Positions 51,958 through 59,248 of a stretch of DNA of 64,000 nt are shown here, in pieces. The stretch is from contig NZ_JAFFID010000001.1 in the NCBI RefSeq assembly GCF_017355955.1, forward strand, positions 186,001 to 250,000, given 5' to 3'. Position numbers and translations under genes: made by a program. The first letter of the stretch is position 1. Every line of letters begins with the position of its first letter. A model generated the notes under the pieces. That model worked only from the letters and a program-made list of their open reading frames with translations. It made no database searches and was not told where the DNA came from. This stretch comes from Sabulibacter ruber (GTDB lineage Bacteria > Bacteroidota > Bacteroidia > Cytophagales > Hymenobacteraceae).

Positions 51958-53565
51958 CTAAGAGGAAAGCCGAACGATGATGGCTTCATCACCGCCTAGG
52001 TTGATGGTAGTATCCACGGTAGTGCCTTCCAGTTCAGGCACGGTGGCCAGCTCTATTGTCCCTTTGATCTCCAGGTTTTTGGCTTTGAAATAGCAGGGTC
52101 GGTGGGTTAGGTTGAGCAGCACCAAAAAGGAGTCATGCCCTTCGGCCTGCCGGATATAGGAAATCATCTGGTTATCAGAATACACCGGGATGTAGCTGCC
52201 AACAGAAAGGGCGGGTTCCTGCCGCCTTAGTTGTATTAACCGCCGGTAGAGCGAAAGCATAGAGTAGGCATCGTCTTTCTGGGCCAGCACGTTCTCCCGG
52301 TGAAAGTTGGGGGCCAGTCTGAGCCAGGGCTTGCCAGTAGTAAACCCGGCGTTCTGGCTGGAATCCCACTGCATAGGCGTACGGGCGGGGTCACGGCTCA
52401 GGTTCTTATCGGGCATGTTCAGGCCCTGGGGGTCCTGCACTTCTTCAAACGGAATGGGAACATCGCGCATGCCAATCTCATCGCCGTAGTAAACGGTGGG
52501 CGTTCCGCGCAAAGTGAGCAAAAGCATGGCCGCTACGCGGGCCTGGGCAATGCCCACCCGGCTGGTGATACGCGGTTGGTCATGGTTGCTGAGTACCCAA
52601 TTGGGCCAGCCGTCTAGGGGTAAGGCTCCCTCGTACTGGTCAATGGTAGTGGAAAGCAGTTGAGCATCCCAGGGCAGCGTGAGCAACTGAAAGTTAAAAG
52701 GCAAATGTACGCCCGAGTGATTGGTGCCGTAGTAGGCCATTAGCTTGTTGATGGGCAGGTAAATCTCGCCAATCAGAACCTTTCCCTCATATTCATCCGC
52801 TACCTGGCGCATCATCCGCACTATGTCGTGCACCTCGGGCTGGTCTGTGGAGTACACGGGCAGCAACTGGTCATAGGTGGCCTGGTGCGGGGCGTAATTA
52901 GGGTTGACCGGGTTGTTCCGGAACTGCGCGTCTTTGATCATGTGGAAGATCACGTCAATCCGGAATCCGTCAATGCCTTTGTCAAACCAGAACCGCATCA
53001 CGTCCAGCATGGCCTTCTGTACCTCAGGGTTGCGCCAGTTCAGGTCGGGCTGCTCTTTCAGGAAACCGTGGTAGTAATATTGCTGCGTATGCTCGTCCCA
53101 TTCCCAGGCGGTGCCGCCAAACATGGCCAGCCAGTTGTTGGGCGGCGAGCCATCGGGGAGCGGATCTTTCCAGATGTACCAGTCGCGTTTGGGGTTGTCG
53201 CGGGATGAGCGCGATTCCAGAAACCAGGGGTGCTGGTCTGAGGTATGGTTGGGCACCAGGTCCAGCAATACTCTGATATGGCGGGCGTGCGCTTCCTGCA
53301 ACAGCGTGTCAAATTCTTCCATGTTCCCGAAGAGTGGGTGAATGCCGGTGTAGTTGGAGATATCGTACCCAAAATCGGCCATGGGCGAATCATAGATGGG
53401 CGAAATCCAGATGGCGTCAACGCCTAGCCACTGCAGGTAATCTAAGCGTTGGGTAATGCCCGGCAGATCGCCTACGCCGTCCTGGTTGCTGTCCTGAAAT
53501 GATCTGGGGTAAATCTGGTAGATGATGCCTTCCTGCCACCACAGGTGCTGTTTTGTTTTTTCCAT
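51958..53565 (-). CDS. Alpha-glucosidase / oligo-1,6-glucosidase (GH13)
   Basis: A 535-residue GH13 enzyme. It opens with the typical 'WWQEGIIYQIYPRSFQDSN' and has 'DLVPNHTSDQHPWFLESR'. Catalytic residues are D204 ('GFRIDVIF'), E267 ('LIGEIYLP') and D329 ('LSNHDQPR'). The length and 'RDPARTPMQWDSSQNAGF' place it near the oligo-1,6-glucosidase/alpha-glucosidase group, which releases glucose from malto- or isomalto-oligosaccharides. It is cytoplasmic, with no signal peptide. It is divergent from the first aldo/keto reductase gene. Confidence 0.9.
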   Translation of the reverse strand: MEKTKQHLWWQEGIIYQIYPRSFQDSNQDGVGDLPGITQRLDYLQWLGVDAIWISPIYDSPMADFGYDISNYTGIHPLFGNMEEFDTLLQEAHARHIRVLLDLVPNHTSDQHPWFLESRSSRDNPKRDWYIWKDPLPDGSPPNNWLAMFGGTAWEWDEHTQQYYYHGFLKEQPDLNWRNPEVQKAMLDVMRFWFDKGIDGFRIDVIFHMIKDAQFRNNPVNPNYAPHQATYDQLLPVYSTDQPEVHDIVRMMRQVADEYEGKVLIGEIYLPINKLMAYYGTNHSGVHLPFNFQLLTLPWDAQLLSTTIDQYEGALPLDGWPNWVLSNHDQPRITSRVGIAQARVAAMLLLTLRGTPTVYYGDEIGMRDVPIPFEEVQDPQGLNMPDKNLSRDPARTPMQWDSSQNAGFTTGKPWLRLAPNFHRENVLAQKDDAYSMLSLYRRLIQLRRQEPALSVGSYIPVYSDNQMISYIRQAEGHDSFLVLLNLTHRPCYFKAKNLEIKGTIELATVPELEGTTVDTTINLGGDEAIIVRLSS

Positions 53566-53706
53566 AGTTTCATAGGTCTTGAACAGGAGGGTGGTTTCTC
53601 CTGCCGCGCGTAGCTGCTGGTTCTTGTCTCCGGGTTTATACGGTAAGGGGTGTGTCAGGATATTGGGGATGCCTACAGGGCTACTAGTTAAGATTTGGGG
53701 TAGGCT

Positions 53707-53742
53707 GTTTTTAGGCTGTTTCAGCTAAACCATGGGCTAAAC
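53707..53742. repeat. 36-nt hairpin repeat (copy 14)
   Basis: GTTTTTAGGCTGTTT and AAACCATGGGCTAAAC pair partly; exactly 36 nt. It lies upstream of both flanking genes. Confidence 0.6.
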
Positions 53743-53845
53743 GGGAAAGGAGAAAAACCTAGGAGCGGAGCTTATTTTGTTACACCAATTGGGTAGGGCA
53801 GGTATCTTCTTGCGCGTATCCGCGTTTGTAAGGGATGGCTTCTCT

Positions 53846-53881
53846 GTTTTAGGGTTTCTTTTAGGAAACCAGCCCCAAAAC
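53846..53881. repeat. 36-nt hairpin repeat (copy 15)
   Basis: GTTTTAGGGTTTCTTTT and AAACCAGCCCCAAAAC pair partly; exactly 36 nt. It ends 12 bp before the TACCTTTG promoter box. Confidence 0.65.
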
Positions 53882-53892
53882 CGGTTTCCTGC

Positions 53893-53900
53893 TACCTTTG
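53893..53900 (+). promoter_or_regulatory. Possible -7 box of the first aldo/keto reductase gene
   Basis: TACCTTTG is an exact match to TAnnTTTG, 41 bp before the ATG at 53942. The -33 region overlaps the hairpin at 53846-53881. Confidence 0.45.
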
Positions 53901-53941
53901 GTTTTCAGGCTCAGGGCTAAGTTAACGTAGAACTTTACTGT

Positions 53942-54838
53942 ATGAAGTATAAAAAGCTAGGCACCTCAGACTTACAGGTAAGCGAGGTGAGTTTCGGGTG
54001 TATGTCTCTGAAAGGAGAGGAGCCCCTTAATATCCGGTTGCTGCACCAGGCGCTGGAACAAGGCATCAACTTCTTTGACACCGCCGACCTGTACGACAAA
54101 GGCCAGAACGAGGAACTGGTGGGCAAAGCTTTCCAGGGAAAGCGAGACCAGGTGATCATCGCCACCAAGGTAGGCAACCAATGGCGACCCGATGGCAGCG
54201 GCTGGGACTGGAACCCCACCAAAGCTTACATCCTGGAGGCGGTTGAAAAAAGCCTTCGTCGCCTGCAGACTGATTATATTGATCTATACCAACTGCACGG
54301 CGGCACCATTGAGGACCCCATTGACGAGACCATCGAAGCCTTTGAACTCCTGAAACAACAGGGCAAAATCAGGCACTACGGCATCTCTTCCATAAGGCCT
54401 AACGTGATCAGGGAGTACGTAAAGCGGTCTTCCATGGTGAGTGTCATGATGCAGTTTAGCTTGTTGGACCGCCGCCCCGAAGAGCAGATGCTGGACTTGT
54501 TGCAGCAGCACCAGATTGGCGTGTTGGCCCGCGGTAGTCTGGCTCAGGGCTTGTTATTGGGTAAAGCTCCCAATACGTACCTGGGCCATACCGCCGATGA
54601 AGTGGCCCACGCCGCCAAAGTTTTGCGGTCCGTAGCTCAGTCAGAAGAACAAGCCATGGAAACAGCCGTGCGGTACGTATTGCACCATCCGGCGGTAACC
54701 ACGGCGGTGCTGGGCATCAGAACCCCGGAACAACTGCAGGATGCCCTGGCTGCTGCCCATTCCGCTGACCTTACCCAGGAAAAATTCCTTTCTTTGCGGG
54801 AGCAGATTTCGCTTGCTTTGTATGAACAGCACCGGTAG
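53942..54838 (+). CDS. Aldo/keto reductase
   Basis: A 298-residue NADPH-dependent oxidoreductase with the aldo/keto reductase barrel. It opens with 'YKKLGTSDLQVSEVSFGCM'. Catalytic residues are in 'FFDTADLYDKG' (Asp, Tyr), 'VIIATKVGN' (Lys) and 'LYQLHGG' (His). The NADP site is 'VLGIRTPEQL'. It belongs to the AKR11-13-like soluble group with unknown natural substrate. The next gene, 98 bp downstream, encodes a second member, so they may be expressed together. Confidence 0.9.
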   Translation: MKYKKLGTSDLQVSEVSFGCMSLKGEEPLNIRLLHQALEQGINFFDTADLYDKGQNEELVGKAFQGKRDQVIIATKVGNQWRPDGSGWDWNPTKAYILEAVEKSLRRLQTDYIDLYQLHGGTIEDPIDETIEAFELLKQQGKIRHYGISSIRPNVIREYVKRSSMVSVMMQFSLLDRRPEEQMLDLLQQHQIGVLARGSLAQGLLLGKAPNTYLGHTADEVAHAAKVLRSVAQSEEQAMETAVRYVLHHPAVTTAVLGIRTPEQLQDALAAAHSADLTQEKFLSLREQISLALYEQHR

Positions 54839-54936
54839 AATAGGGGCTTTTTCATAAGATTGAGCTAAAAACAGAAAGGTAAGCCGTAAACAGCAGCTCA
54901 CTCACAAAACGTAACCATACCTATAACAACAGGAAC

Positions 54937-55923
54937 ATGAACTACAGAACACTAGGCAAAACGGGATTCAACGTATCAGAAATCGCGCTGGGTACCTGGC
55001 AGGTAGGGGGCCGCTGGGGCGATCCCTTCAATGATCAGAACGCCGAGCGCATCATCAACTCGGCCATTGATGCCGGGGTAAACTTCATTGACACCGCCGA
55101 TGTTTACAGCGATGGCCTGAGCGAAGCCGCCGTGGCCAGAGTGGTGAAAAGCCGCTCAGAAGAGATCTTTGTGGCCACCAAATGCGGACGTCAGATTCAG
55201 CCGCACGTACCGGAAGGCTACACCCCGGAGAAGCTGATTGGCTACGTGGAGCAGAGCCTCCGCAACACCGGCCTGGAAACGCTGGATCTGATTCAACTGC
55301 ACTGCCCGCCCACCGATGTGTACACCCGCCCCGAAATCTTCGAGACCTTTGACCGCCTCAAAGAGCAAGGCAAAATCAGGAACCTGGGCGTGAGCGTGGA
55401 GTTAGTGGACGAGGCGCTCATGGCCATGCGGTACCCCAACGTAACCACCATCCAGGTAATCTTTAACATGTTCCGCCTGAAGCCCAGTGAGCAGTTATTT
55501 GCGGCCGCCCGGGAAAACAACGTGGGCATTATTGTGCGCGTGCCCCTGGCCAGCGGTTTGCTCAGCGGAAAGATGAGCCACCAGACGTCCTTCGGTCCCG
55601 AGGATCACCGCACCTTCAACCGCAACGGCGAAGCGTTTGACAAAGGCGAAACTTTCTCAGGCGTAGATTTTGACCTGGGTCTGGACGCAGTGGAAGAACT
55701 GAAGAAACTGTTCCCCGGGCAGGAGTCCTTGGCGGCCTGGGCTTTGCGCTGGGTCTTGATGTTCCCAGAGGTAAGCACCGTCATTCCGGGTGCCTCGCGG
55801 CCCGAGCAGGTATCAGCAAACCTGCACGCGGCAGAGTTGCCGGCCTTAAGTCAAGAGCAAATGGCCGGTGTACAGGCAGTGTATGAGAAATACATCAAGC
55901 CTACCGTGCATCAGCTTTGGTAA
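54937..55923 (+). CDS. Aldo/keto reductase
   Basis: A 328-residue aldo/keto reductase, clearly different from its upstream neighbour. It has 'MNYRTLGKTGFNVSEIALGT', the catalytic 'FIDTADVYSDG' and 'VATKCGR', and 'LIQLHCPP' for the histidine. The C-terminal NADP-binding segment is 'VIPGASRPEQV'. The YeaE/AKR11-like branch is likely. It is cytoplasmic. After the stop come one degenerate family hairpin and a strong terminator. Confidence 0.9.
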   Translation: MNYRTLGKTGFNVSEIALGTWQVGGRWGDPFNDQNAERIINSAIDAGVNFIDTADVYSDGLSEAAVARVVKSRSEEIFVATKCGRQIQPHVPEGYTPEKLIGYVEQSLRNTGLETLDLIQLHCPPTDVYTRPEIFETFDRLKEQGKIRNLGVSVELVDEALMAMRYPNVTTIQVIFNMFRLKPSEQLFAAARENNVGIIVRVPLASGLLSGKMSHQTSFGPEDHRTFNRNGEAFDKGETFSGVDFDLGLDAVEELKKLFPGQESLAAWALRWVLMFPEVSTVIPGASRPEQVSANLHAAELPALSQEQMAGVQAVYEKYIKPTVHQLW

Positions 55924-55985
55924 GCTGTTCTGTCATAGGTAAATAGCTTCTGTTTTGGTACTATTGAAAGAAGTGGGGCAGAAGG

Positions 55986-56020
55986 GTTTATCGGCAGATT
56001 TTTCAAAACAGGGTAAAAAC
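55986..56020. repeat. 36-nt-class hairpin repeat (copy 16, 35 nt)
   Basis: GTTTATCGGCAGATTTTT and CAAAACAGGGTAAAAAC share ends and length with the family; pairing is partial. It directly precedes a terminator. Confidence 0.45.
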
Positions 56021-56021
56021 A

Positions 56022-56051
56022 AAGAGGGGGCGTCCCCCGATGCCCCCTCTT
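56022..56051 (+). terminator. Intrinsic terminator of the aldo/keto reductase gene
   Basis: AAGAGGGGGC pairs perfectly with GCCCCCTCTT around a 10-nt C-rich loop. The T-run is poor (TTCAC), but the stem is strong. Confidence 0.7.
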
Positions 56052-56136
56052 CACAAACAAAAATAAAAACCCTGTAATGGAGAATGCATTAATCAATTCC
56101 ATCTGTCAGCAAAGTACAGATGTTTGTACATCGAAA

Positions 56137-56160
56137 TAAATACCTAAAAGTAGGTATTTA
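56137..56160. promoter_or_regulatory. Second NarL-like palindrome
   Basis: Perfect 10-bp arms (TAAATACCTA / TAGGTATTTA) flank a 4-nt AAAG centre. The core TACCTAA-AA-GTAGGTA has the same 7-2-7 geometry and half-site as 469-488. It is 146 bp upstream of the DUF4268 gene. Confidence 0.5.
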
Positions 56161-56306
56161 TGAACCATCTGGCTTTTGGCCTATCCGTTGAATTGAATTT
56201 TTCTGGGGGAATAGGATTATAGCGGCCCCCTACGCTTTGCGCCGGTCTCCTTCAGACACCCGCCGCTAACCCTTATTTTCCCTAAACCTTTATTGAATCA
56301 CATCAC

Positions 56307-56768
56307 ATGTACACCCGGGAACAAGCCTCGCAACTCAGACAAGCTTTCTGGACCACCTTTGGCCAGTACATTGCGCCCCATCCCTCAGCCGAGGGGTTAA
56401 AGATCAACTGGTCTAACTACAAGACCGGGCTCAAGCACGTGTACTTCCGGATGAAGGCCGAAAAGAAAGTAGCTTCCATTGCCATTGAGTTGACGCACCC
56501 AGACCCCGAGATCCAGGAGCTTTACTTTGACCAGTTTCTGGAGTTGAAGACCTACCTGCACGAGACACTGGGCGAGGAGTGGGAGTGGGACCTGCACACC
56601 ACCAACGAGTACGGCGAAACCATCAGCCGCATCTACAAAGAGATCAGCCCTGTGAGTGTCTTCAACCGCGAAGATTGGCCCGCCCTCATCTCGTTTTTCA
56701 AGCCGCGCATCATTGCCCTGGATGAATTCTGGAGCGATGCCAAGTACAGCTTTGATGCCTTGAAGTAG
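56307..56768 (+). CDS. DUF4268 protein
   Basis: A 153-residue soluble protein. It starts 'MYTREQASQLRQAFWTTFG' and continues with 'GLKINWSNYKTGLKHVYFRM', then a beta-rich core and 'FNREDWPALISFFKPRIIAL' close to the C-terminus. These are features of DUF4268 proteins, which elsewhere can be attached to nuclease-like domains; this is the stand-alone form with no extra domain. The function is unknown. It is convergent with a small helical protein gene, 21 bp apart stop to stop. Confidence 0.75.
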   Translation: MYTREQASQLRQAFWTTFGQYIAPHPSAEGLKINWSNYKTGLKHVYFRMKAEKKVASIAIELTHPDPEIQELYFDQFLELKTYLHETLGEEWEWDLHTTNEYGETISRIYKEISPVSVFNREDWPALISFFKPRIIALDEFWSDAKYSFDALK

Positions 56769-56789
56769 ATCTTAAAAGGGATGCACTTT

Positions 56790-57119
56790 TTACCAAAGCG
56801 CATCCTCGTCTTCGTCAGGATCATGGTGCTGCCGGTAAAAGCCTTTCTGGCTGTCCAGCGGCGTACCTTTCCCTTCCAGATGGTCCTGGATATCAATCTG
56901 CATCTTCATGTGGTCCAGTTCCAGGAACTCCTTCCAGAGTACCTGGTCATTGAGGGTCATGCTCTCCACAATTTCCTCCAGCTGCAGGCCTTTGCCCTGG
57001 GCAACCTGGTTCACCAGGTGCGGATCTGAGGTCAAAAGTTGGTTGATGCGCTCCCGGAAATAGCTATTCAGTTCCCGGTACCGCTCGGCATCCCATTCGG
57101 TTCTTTCATTCTGGTTCAT
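56790..57119 (-). CDS. Small helical protein of unknown function
   Basis: A 109-residue, acidic, mainly helical protein ('YRELNSYFRERINQLLTSD', 'LNDQVLWKEFLELDHMKMQ'), with no signal peptide and no cysteine. The C-terminal end is a run of Asp and Glu ('HHDPDEDEDALW'). I do not know the family. It is on the same strand as the Moco operon and downstream of moeA by 153 bp, with a hairpin of the 36-nt class between, so it is probably a separate transcription unit. Confidence 0.5.
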   Translation of the reverse strand: MNQNERTEWDAERYRELNSYFRERINQLLTSDPHLVNQVAQGKGLQLEEIVESMTLNDQVLWKEFLELDHMKMQIDIQDHLEGKGTPLDSQKGFYRQHHDPDEDEDALW

Positions 57120-57193
57120 ACTCGCGTTTCCTTGCTTCTAGGCTTTGTACGGAAAATTCTCTGGCAGATAGGTCCCGGAGGAGGCAGATTTCT

Positions 57194-57229
57194 GTTTTTC
57201 GGGTGTTTCCTGGAAATTGAGCCGTAAAC
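57194..57229. repeat. 36-nt hairpin repeat (copy 17)
   Basis: GTTTTTCGGGTGTTTCC and GGAAATTGAGCCGTAAAC pair partly. It agrees at 28 of 36 positions with the intragenic copy at 57641-57676 in the next gene. It lies 43 bp past the moeA stop codon and may mark the end of the Moco operon. Confidence 0.65.
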
Positions 57230-57272
57230 AAAAGCTATGTTGGGGCAATAATTGGTTACTACGAGGCAAAAT

Positions 57273-58463
57273 CTACAGCCTGGTCAACGGAAATGCTTCT
57301 CCGGCCTTGAAATCCTGTTGGGAGGCCGGAAGGCTCAGCAAAGCATCGGCTTTCAGGAGGCTGGTCAAGTCACCGGAGCCAGTGGTATCCACGGGCGTGG
57401 CTTTCAGAACGCCGTTTTCGTTTGACAGCGTCACCGGCACGTGGTAGGTGAGCGTGGGCTTAAACGTAAGAGCCTGGGTTAGTTGCGCGAAATAGGGAGC
57501 AGTCTTTCTTAAACTCAGGGACTGGTGCAGCCAGGGTTTGAAATACAGTTGATAGCAGACAAACGTAGACACCGGGTTGCCGGGAAAGCCAAATACCACC
57601 TTCTGGTCAGGCATAGTACCGAACAGCATAGGCTTGCCGGGTTTTTGGGCTATTTTATGGAAAATCTGCCGTAAACCCAATCCTTCCAATACCTGTGGCA
57701 GGTAATCGAATTTGCCCTTGGAAACCGCCCCGGAAAGTAGAAGCACTTCATGCCGCGCCAGGATAGAAGTTAGTTCCTGCTTCATGGTCTCTGGCTCATC
57801 GGGCAGGTGGAACAAAGCCGCGGGAATGTTCTCCTGCTGCAAAGCCGCCGCCAGCATGTAGGCATTAGAACGCCGGATCTGGTGCGGGAGCGGAGTCTGG
57901 TCTACCTCTACCAACTCATCGCCGGTAGAACAGATGGCTACCCGGGGAAGTTGGTACACTTCCACCCTGGCTAATCCTACCGAGGCCAGGGTTCCCACCA
58001 TGGCTGGGGTGATCTTCCTTCCGGGGGTAAGCAAGACCTCTCCGGCTTTGCCGTCTGCGCCCTGGGTGTGGATGTTCTGTCCGCTCACGACCTGTTCCGC
58101 TTCAATAGTAGCCACAGATGCTTGTAGTGAGCAGACCTCGTAAGGAATTACCGCATCGGTGTTTTGGGGCAGCATGGCACCGGTCATCACCTCAATGCAG
58201 TTTTCGGGGTCTTTCAAGGAAACTTGGGGAGAACCGGCGGCCTGGGTTTGCTCTATCTGGAAGGTTCTTTTACCGGCCGCAAAGGTTTGGGAGTTGATGG
58301 CAAAGCCGTCCATGGTTACCCGGTGAAAAGGAGGGAAGTCGCGGTCGGCAAGGACTTCCTGCGCCAAAACCCGGCCCACGGATTGCAGTAAGTCTACTTC
58401 CTGGATATGTAACGGTATGGTATGCTGCAGTACCAGTTGTAAGGCTTCATCAACGGAGATCAT
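57273..58463 (-). CDS. moeA: Molybdopterin molybdotransferase MoeA
   Basis: A 396-residue enzyme that inserts molybdate into adenylated molybdopterin, the last common step of molybdenum cofactor synthesis. The four-domain MoeA structure is readable: an N-terminal helix and 'RVTMDGFAINS', 'VMTGAMLPQNTDAVIPYE', the MoCF domain with 'AICSTGDELVE' and 'SGAVSKGKFDYLP', then 'KPGKPMLFG' and 'FGFPGNPVSTF'. It is the last gene of the Moco operon, 18 bp after the TauE/SafE-like gene. A 36-nt-class sequence (57641-57676) lies in the coding region at the conserved HKIAQKPGKP site. Confidence 0.95.
   Translation of the reverse strand: MISVDEALQLVLQHTIPLHIQEVDLLQSVGRVLAQEVLADRDFPPFHRVTMDGFAINSQTFAAGKRTFQIEQTQAAGSPQVSLKDPENCIEVMTGAMLPQNTDAVIPYEVCSLQASVATIEAEQVVSGQNIHTQGADGKAGEVLLTPGRKITPAMVGTLASVGLARVEVYQLPRVAICSTGDELVEVDQTPLPHQIRRSNAYMLAAALQQENIPAALFHLPDEPETMKQELTSILARHEVLLLSGAVSKGKFDYLPQVLEGLGLRQIFHKIAQKPGKPMLFGTMPDQKVVFGFPGNPVSTFVCYQLYFKPWLHQSLSLRKTAPYFAQLTQALTFKPTLTYHVPVTLSNENGVLKATPVDTTGSGDLTSLLKADALLSLPASQQDFKAGEAFPLTRL
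57641..57676. repeat. 36-nt-class hairpin sequence inside moeA
   Basis: GTTTTTGGGCTATTTT and GAAAATCTGCCGTAAAC pair partly. It resembles the copy at 57194-57229 closely (28 of 36). It encodes a conserved MoeA motif, so it is not an obvious insertion. Confidence 0.45.
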
Positions 58464-58481
58464 GGCGCAAAGATCAGGATT

Positions 58482-59246
58482 CTAGCTGTATTCCAACACA
58501 AGCTTCAGGCCGATGTACAGGATAAACACGCCGGTAAGGCCTTTCACCGCCTGAGGTTTGATCTTGCGCAAACTAACCCGGGTACCCAGTTGCCCGCCCA
58601 GGAAAACCGCCAGCAGCAGCGGCACCAGCAAAGAAGGCGCTGCCTTGAAGTTGCCGCTGACCAGTTGACCCATTAAACCTGCAATGGAGTTCACCAGGAT
58701 GAAGAAGGAAGCAAGTGCGGCAATGGTGCGGGCATCGGCCCACCGCAGCAAGTGCAGGATGGGCGACAACAGAATTCCTCCTCCAATGCCCACCAACCCC
58801 GAGATAAAGCCCGAACCGGCTCCCAATCCCAGGTTGAACAAACCCGAATGCTGGGCGTATTCCATCTTCTGGGAAACCGGCTGCGTGAAGAACTGAAGGA
58901 TGAGCAAGGCCCCTGACAAGGCTAACACACTCCCTAAACAGATAAAGAACACCGATTGCGTTAAGGAAAAGGTAGCCCCCAGGAAAGCCGCCGGTACGCT
59001 ACAAATGGCCAGGGGCAAAAATTTCTTCAAATCAAAGATGCCTTCCTTGATGAACAGGTACGTACTGCCCGACACCACCACAAGGTTGCACAGCAGCGCC
59101 GTGGACTTGATTTCCAGAAAATTGGGCAGGAAAAGAGCCAGTAAAGCCAGGTAGCTGGAGCCGCCCCCAAAACCTACCGAGGAGTACAGGGTAGCGATGA
59201 CAAAGAAACTGAAGATCAGCAACAGAAGGTTGAGGTCCCAGGCCAT
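58482..59246 (-). CDS. TauE/SafE family anion transporter inside the Moco operon
   Basis: A 254-residue integral membrane protein with seven to eight hydrophobic spans. The two family repeats are visible as 'YSSVGFGGGSSYLALLALF' and 'ISGLVGIGGGILLSPILHLL', each with the glycine-rich loop of TauE/SafE (COG0730) permeases, which move sulfite, sulfoacetate or related oxyanions across the inner membrane. The gene is between moeB (2 bp) and moeA (18 bp), so it is co-transcribed. This position suggests a role linked to Moco, for example sulfur-compound or molybdate movement; that is inference. Confidence 0.85.
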   Translation of the reverse strand: MAWDLNLLLLIFSFFVIATLYSSVGFGGGSSYLALLALFLPNFLEIKSTALLCNLVVVSGSTYLFIKEGIFDLKKFLPLAICSVPAAFLGATFSLTQSVFFICLGSVLALSGALLILQFFTQPVSQKMEYAQHSGLFNLGLGAGSGFISGLVGIGGGILLSPILHLLRWADARTIAALASFFILVNSIAGLMGQLVSGNFKAAPSLLVPLLLAVFLGGQLGTRVSLRKIKPQAVKGLTGVFILYIGLKLVLEYS

Positions 59247-59248
59247 GG

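Larger units (their letters stand above)
53566..53941. other. 376-bp divergent control region with two family hairpins
   Basis: The region lies between the starts of the alpha-glucosidase gene and an aldo/keto reductase gene, so no gene ends here. Two 36-nt-class hairpins (53707-53742, 53846-53881) are present all the same, which argues against a role limited to transcription termination. A TACCTTTG -7 box is at 53893. Confidence 0.55.
55924..56306. other. 383-bp non-coding region with terminator and palindrome
   Basis: It contains a degenerate 36-nt-class hairpin (55986-56020), an intrinsic terminator (56022-56051), and the NarL-like palindrome (56137-56160). From there to the DUF4268 start it is unstructured by eye. 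Confidence 0.6.
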
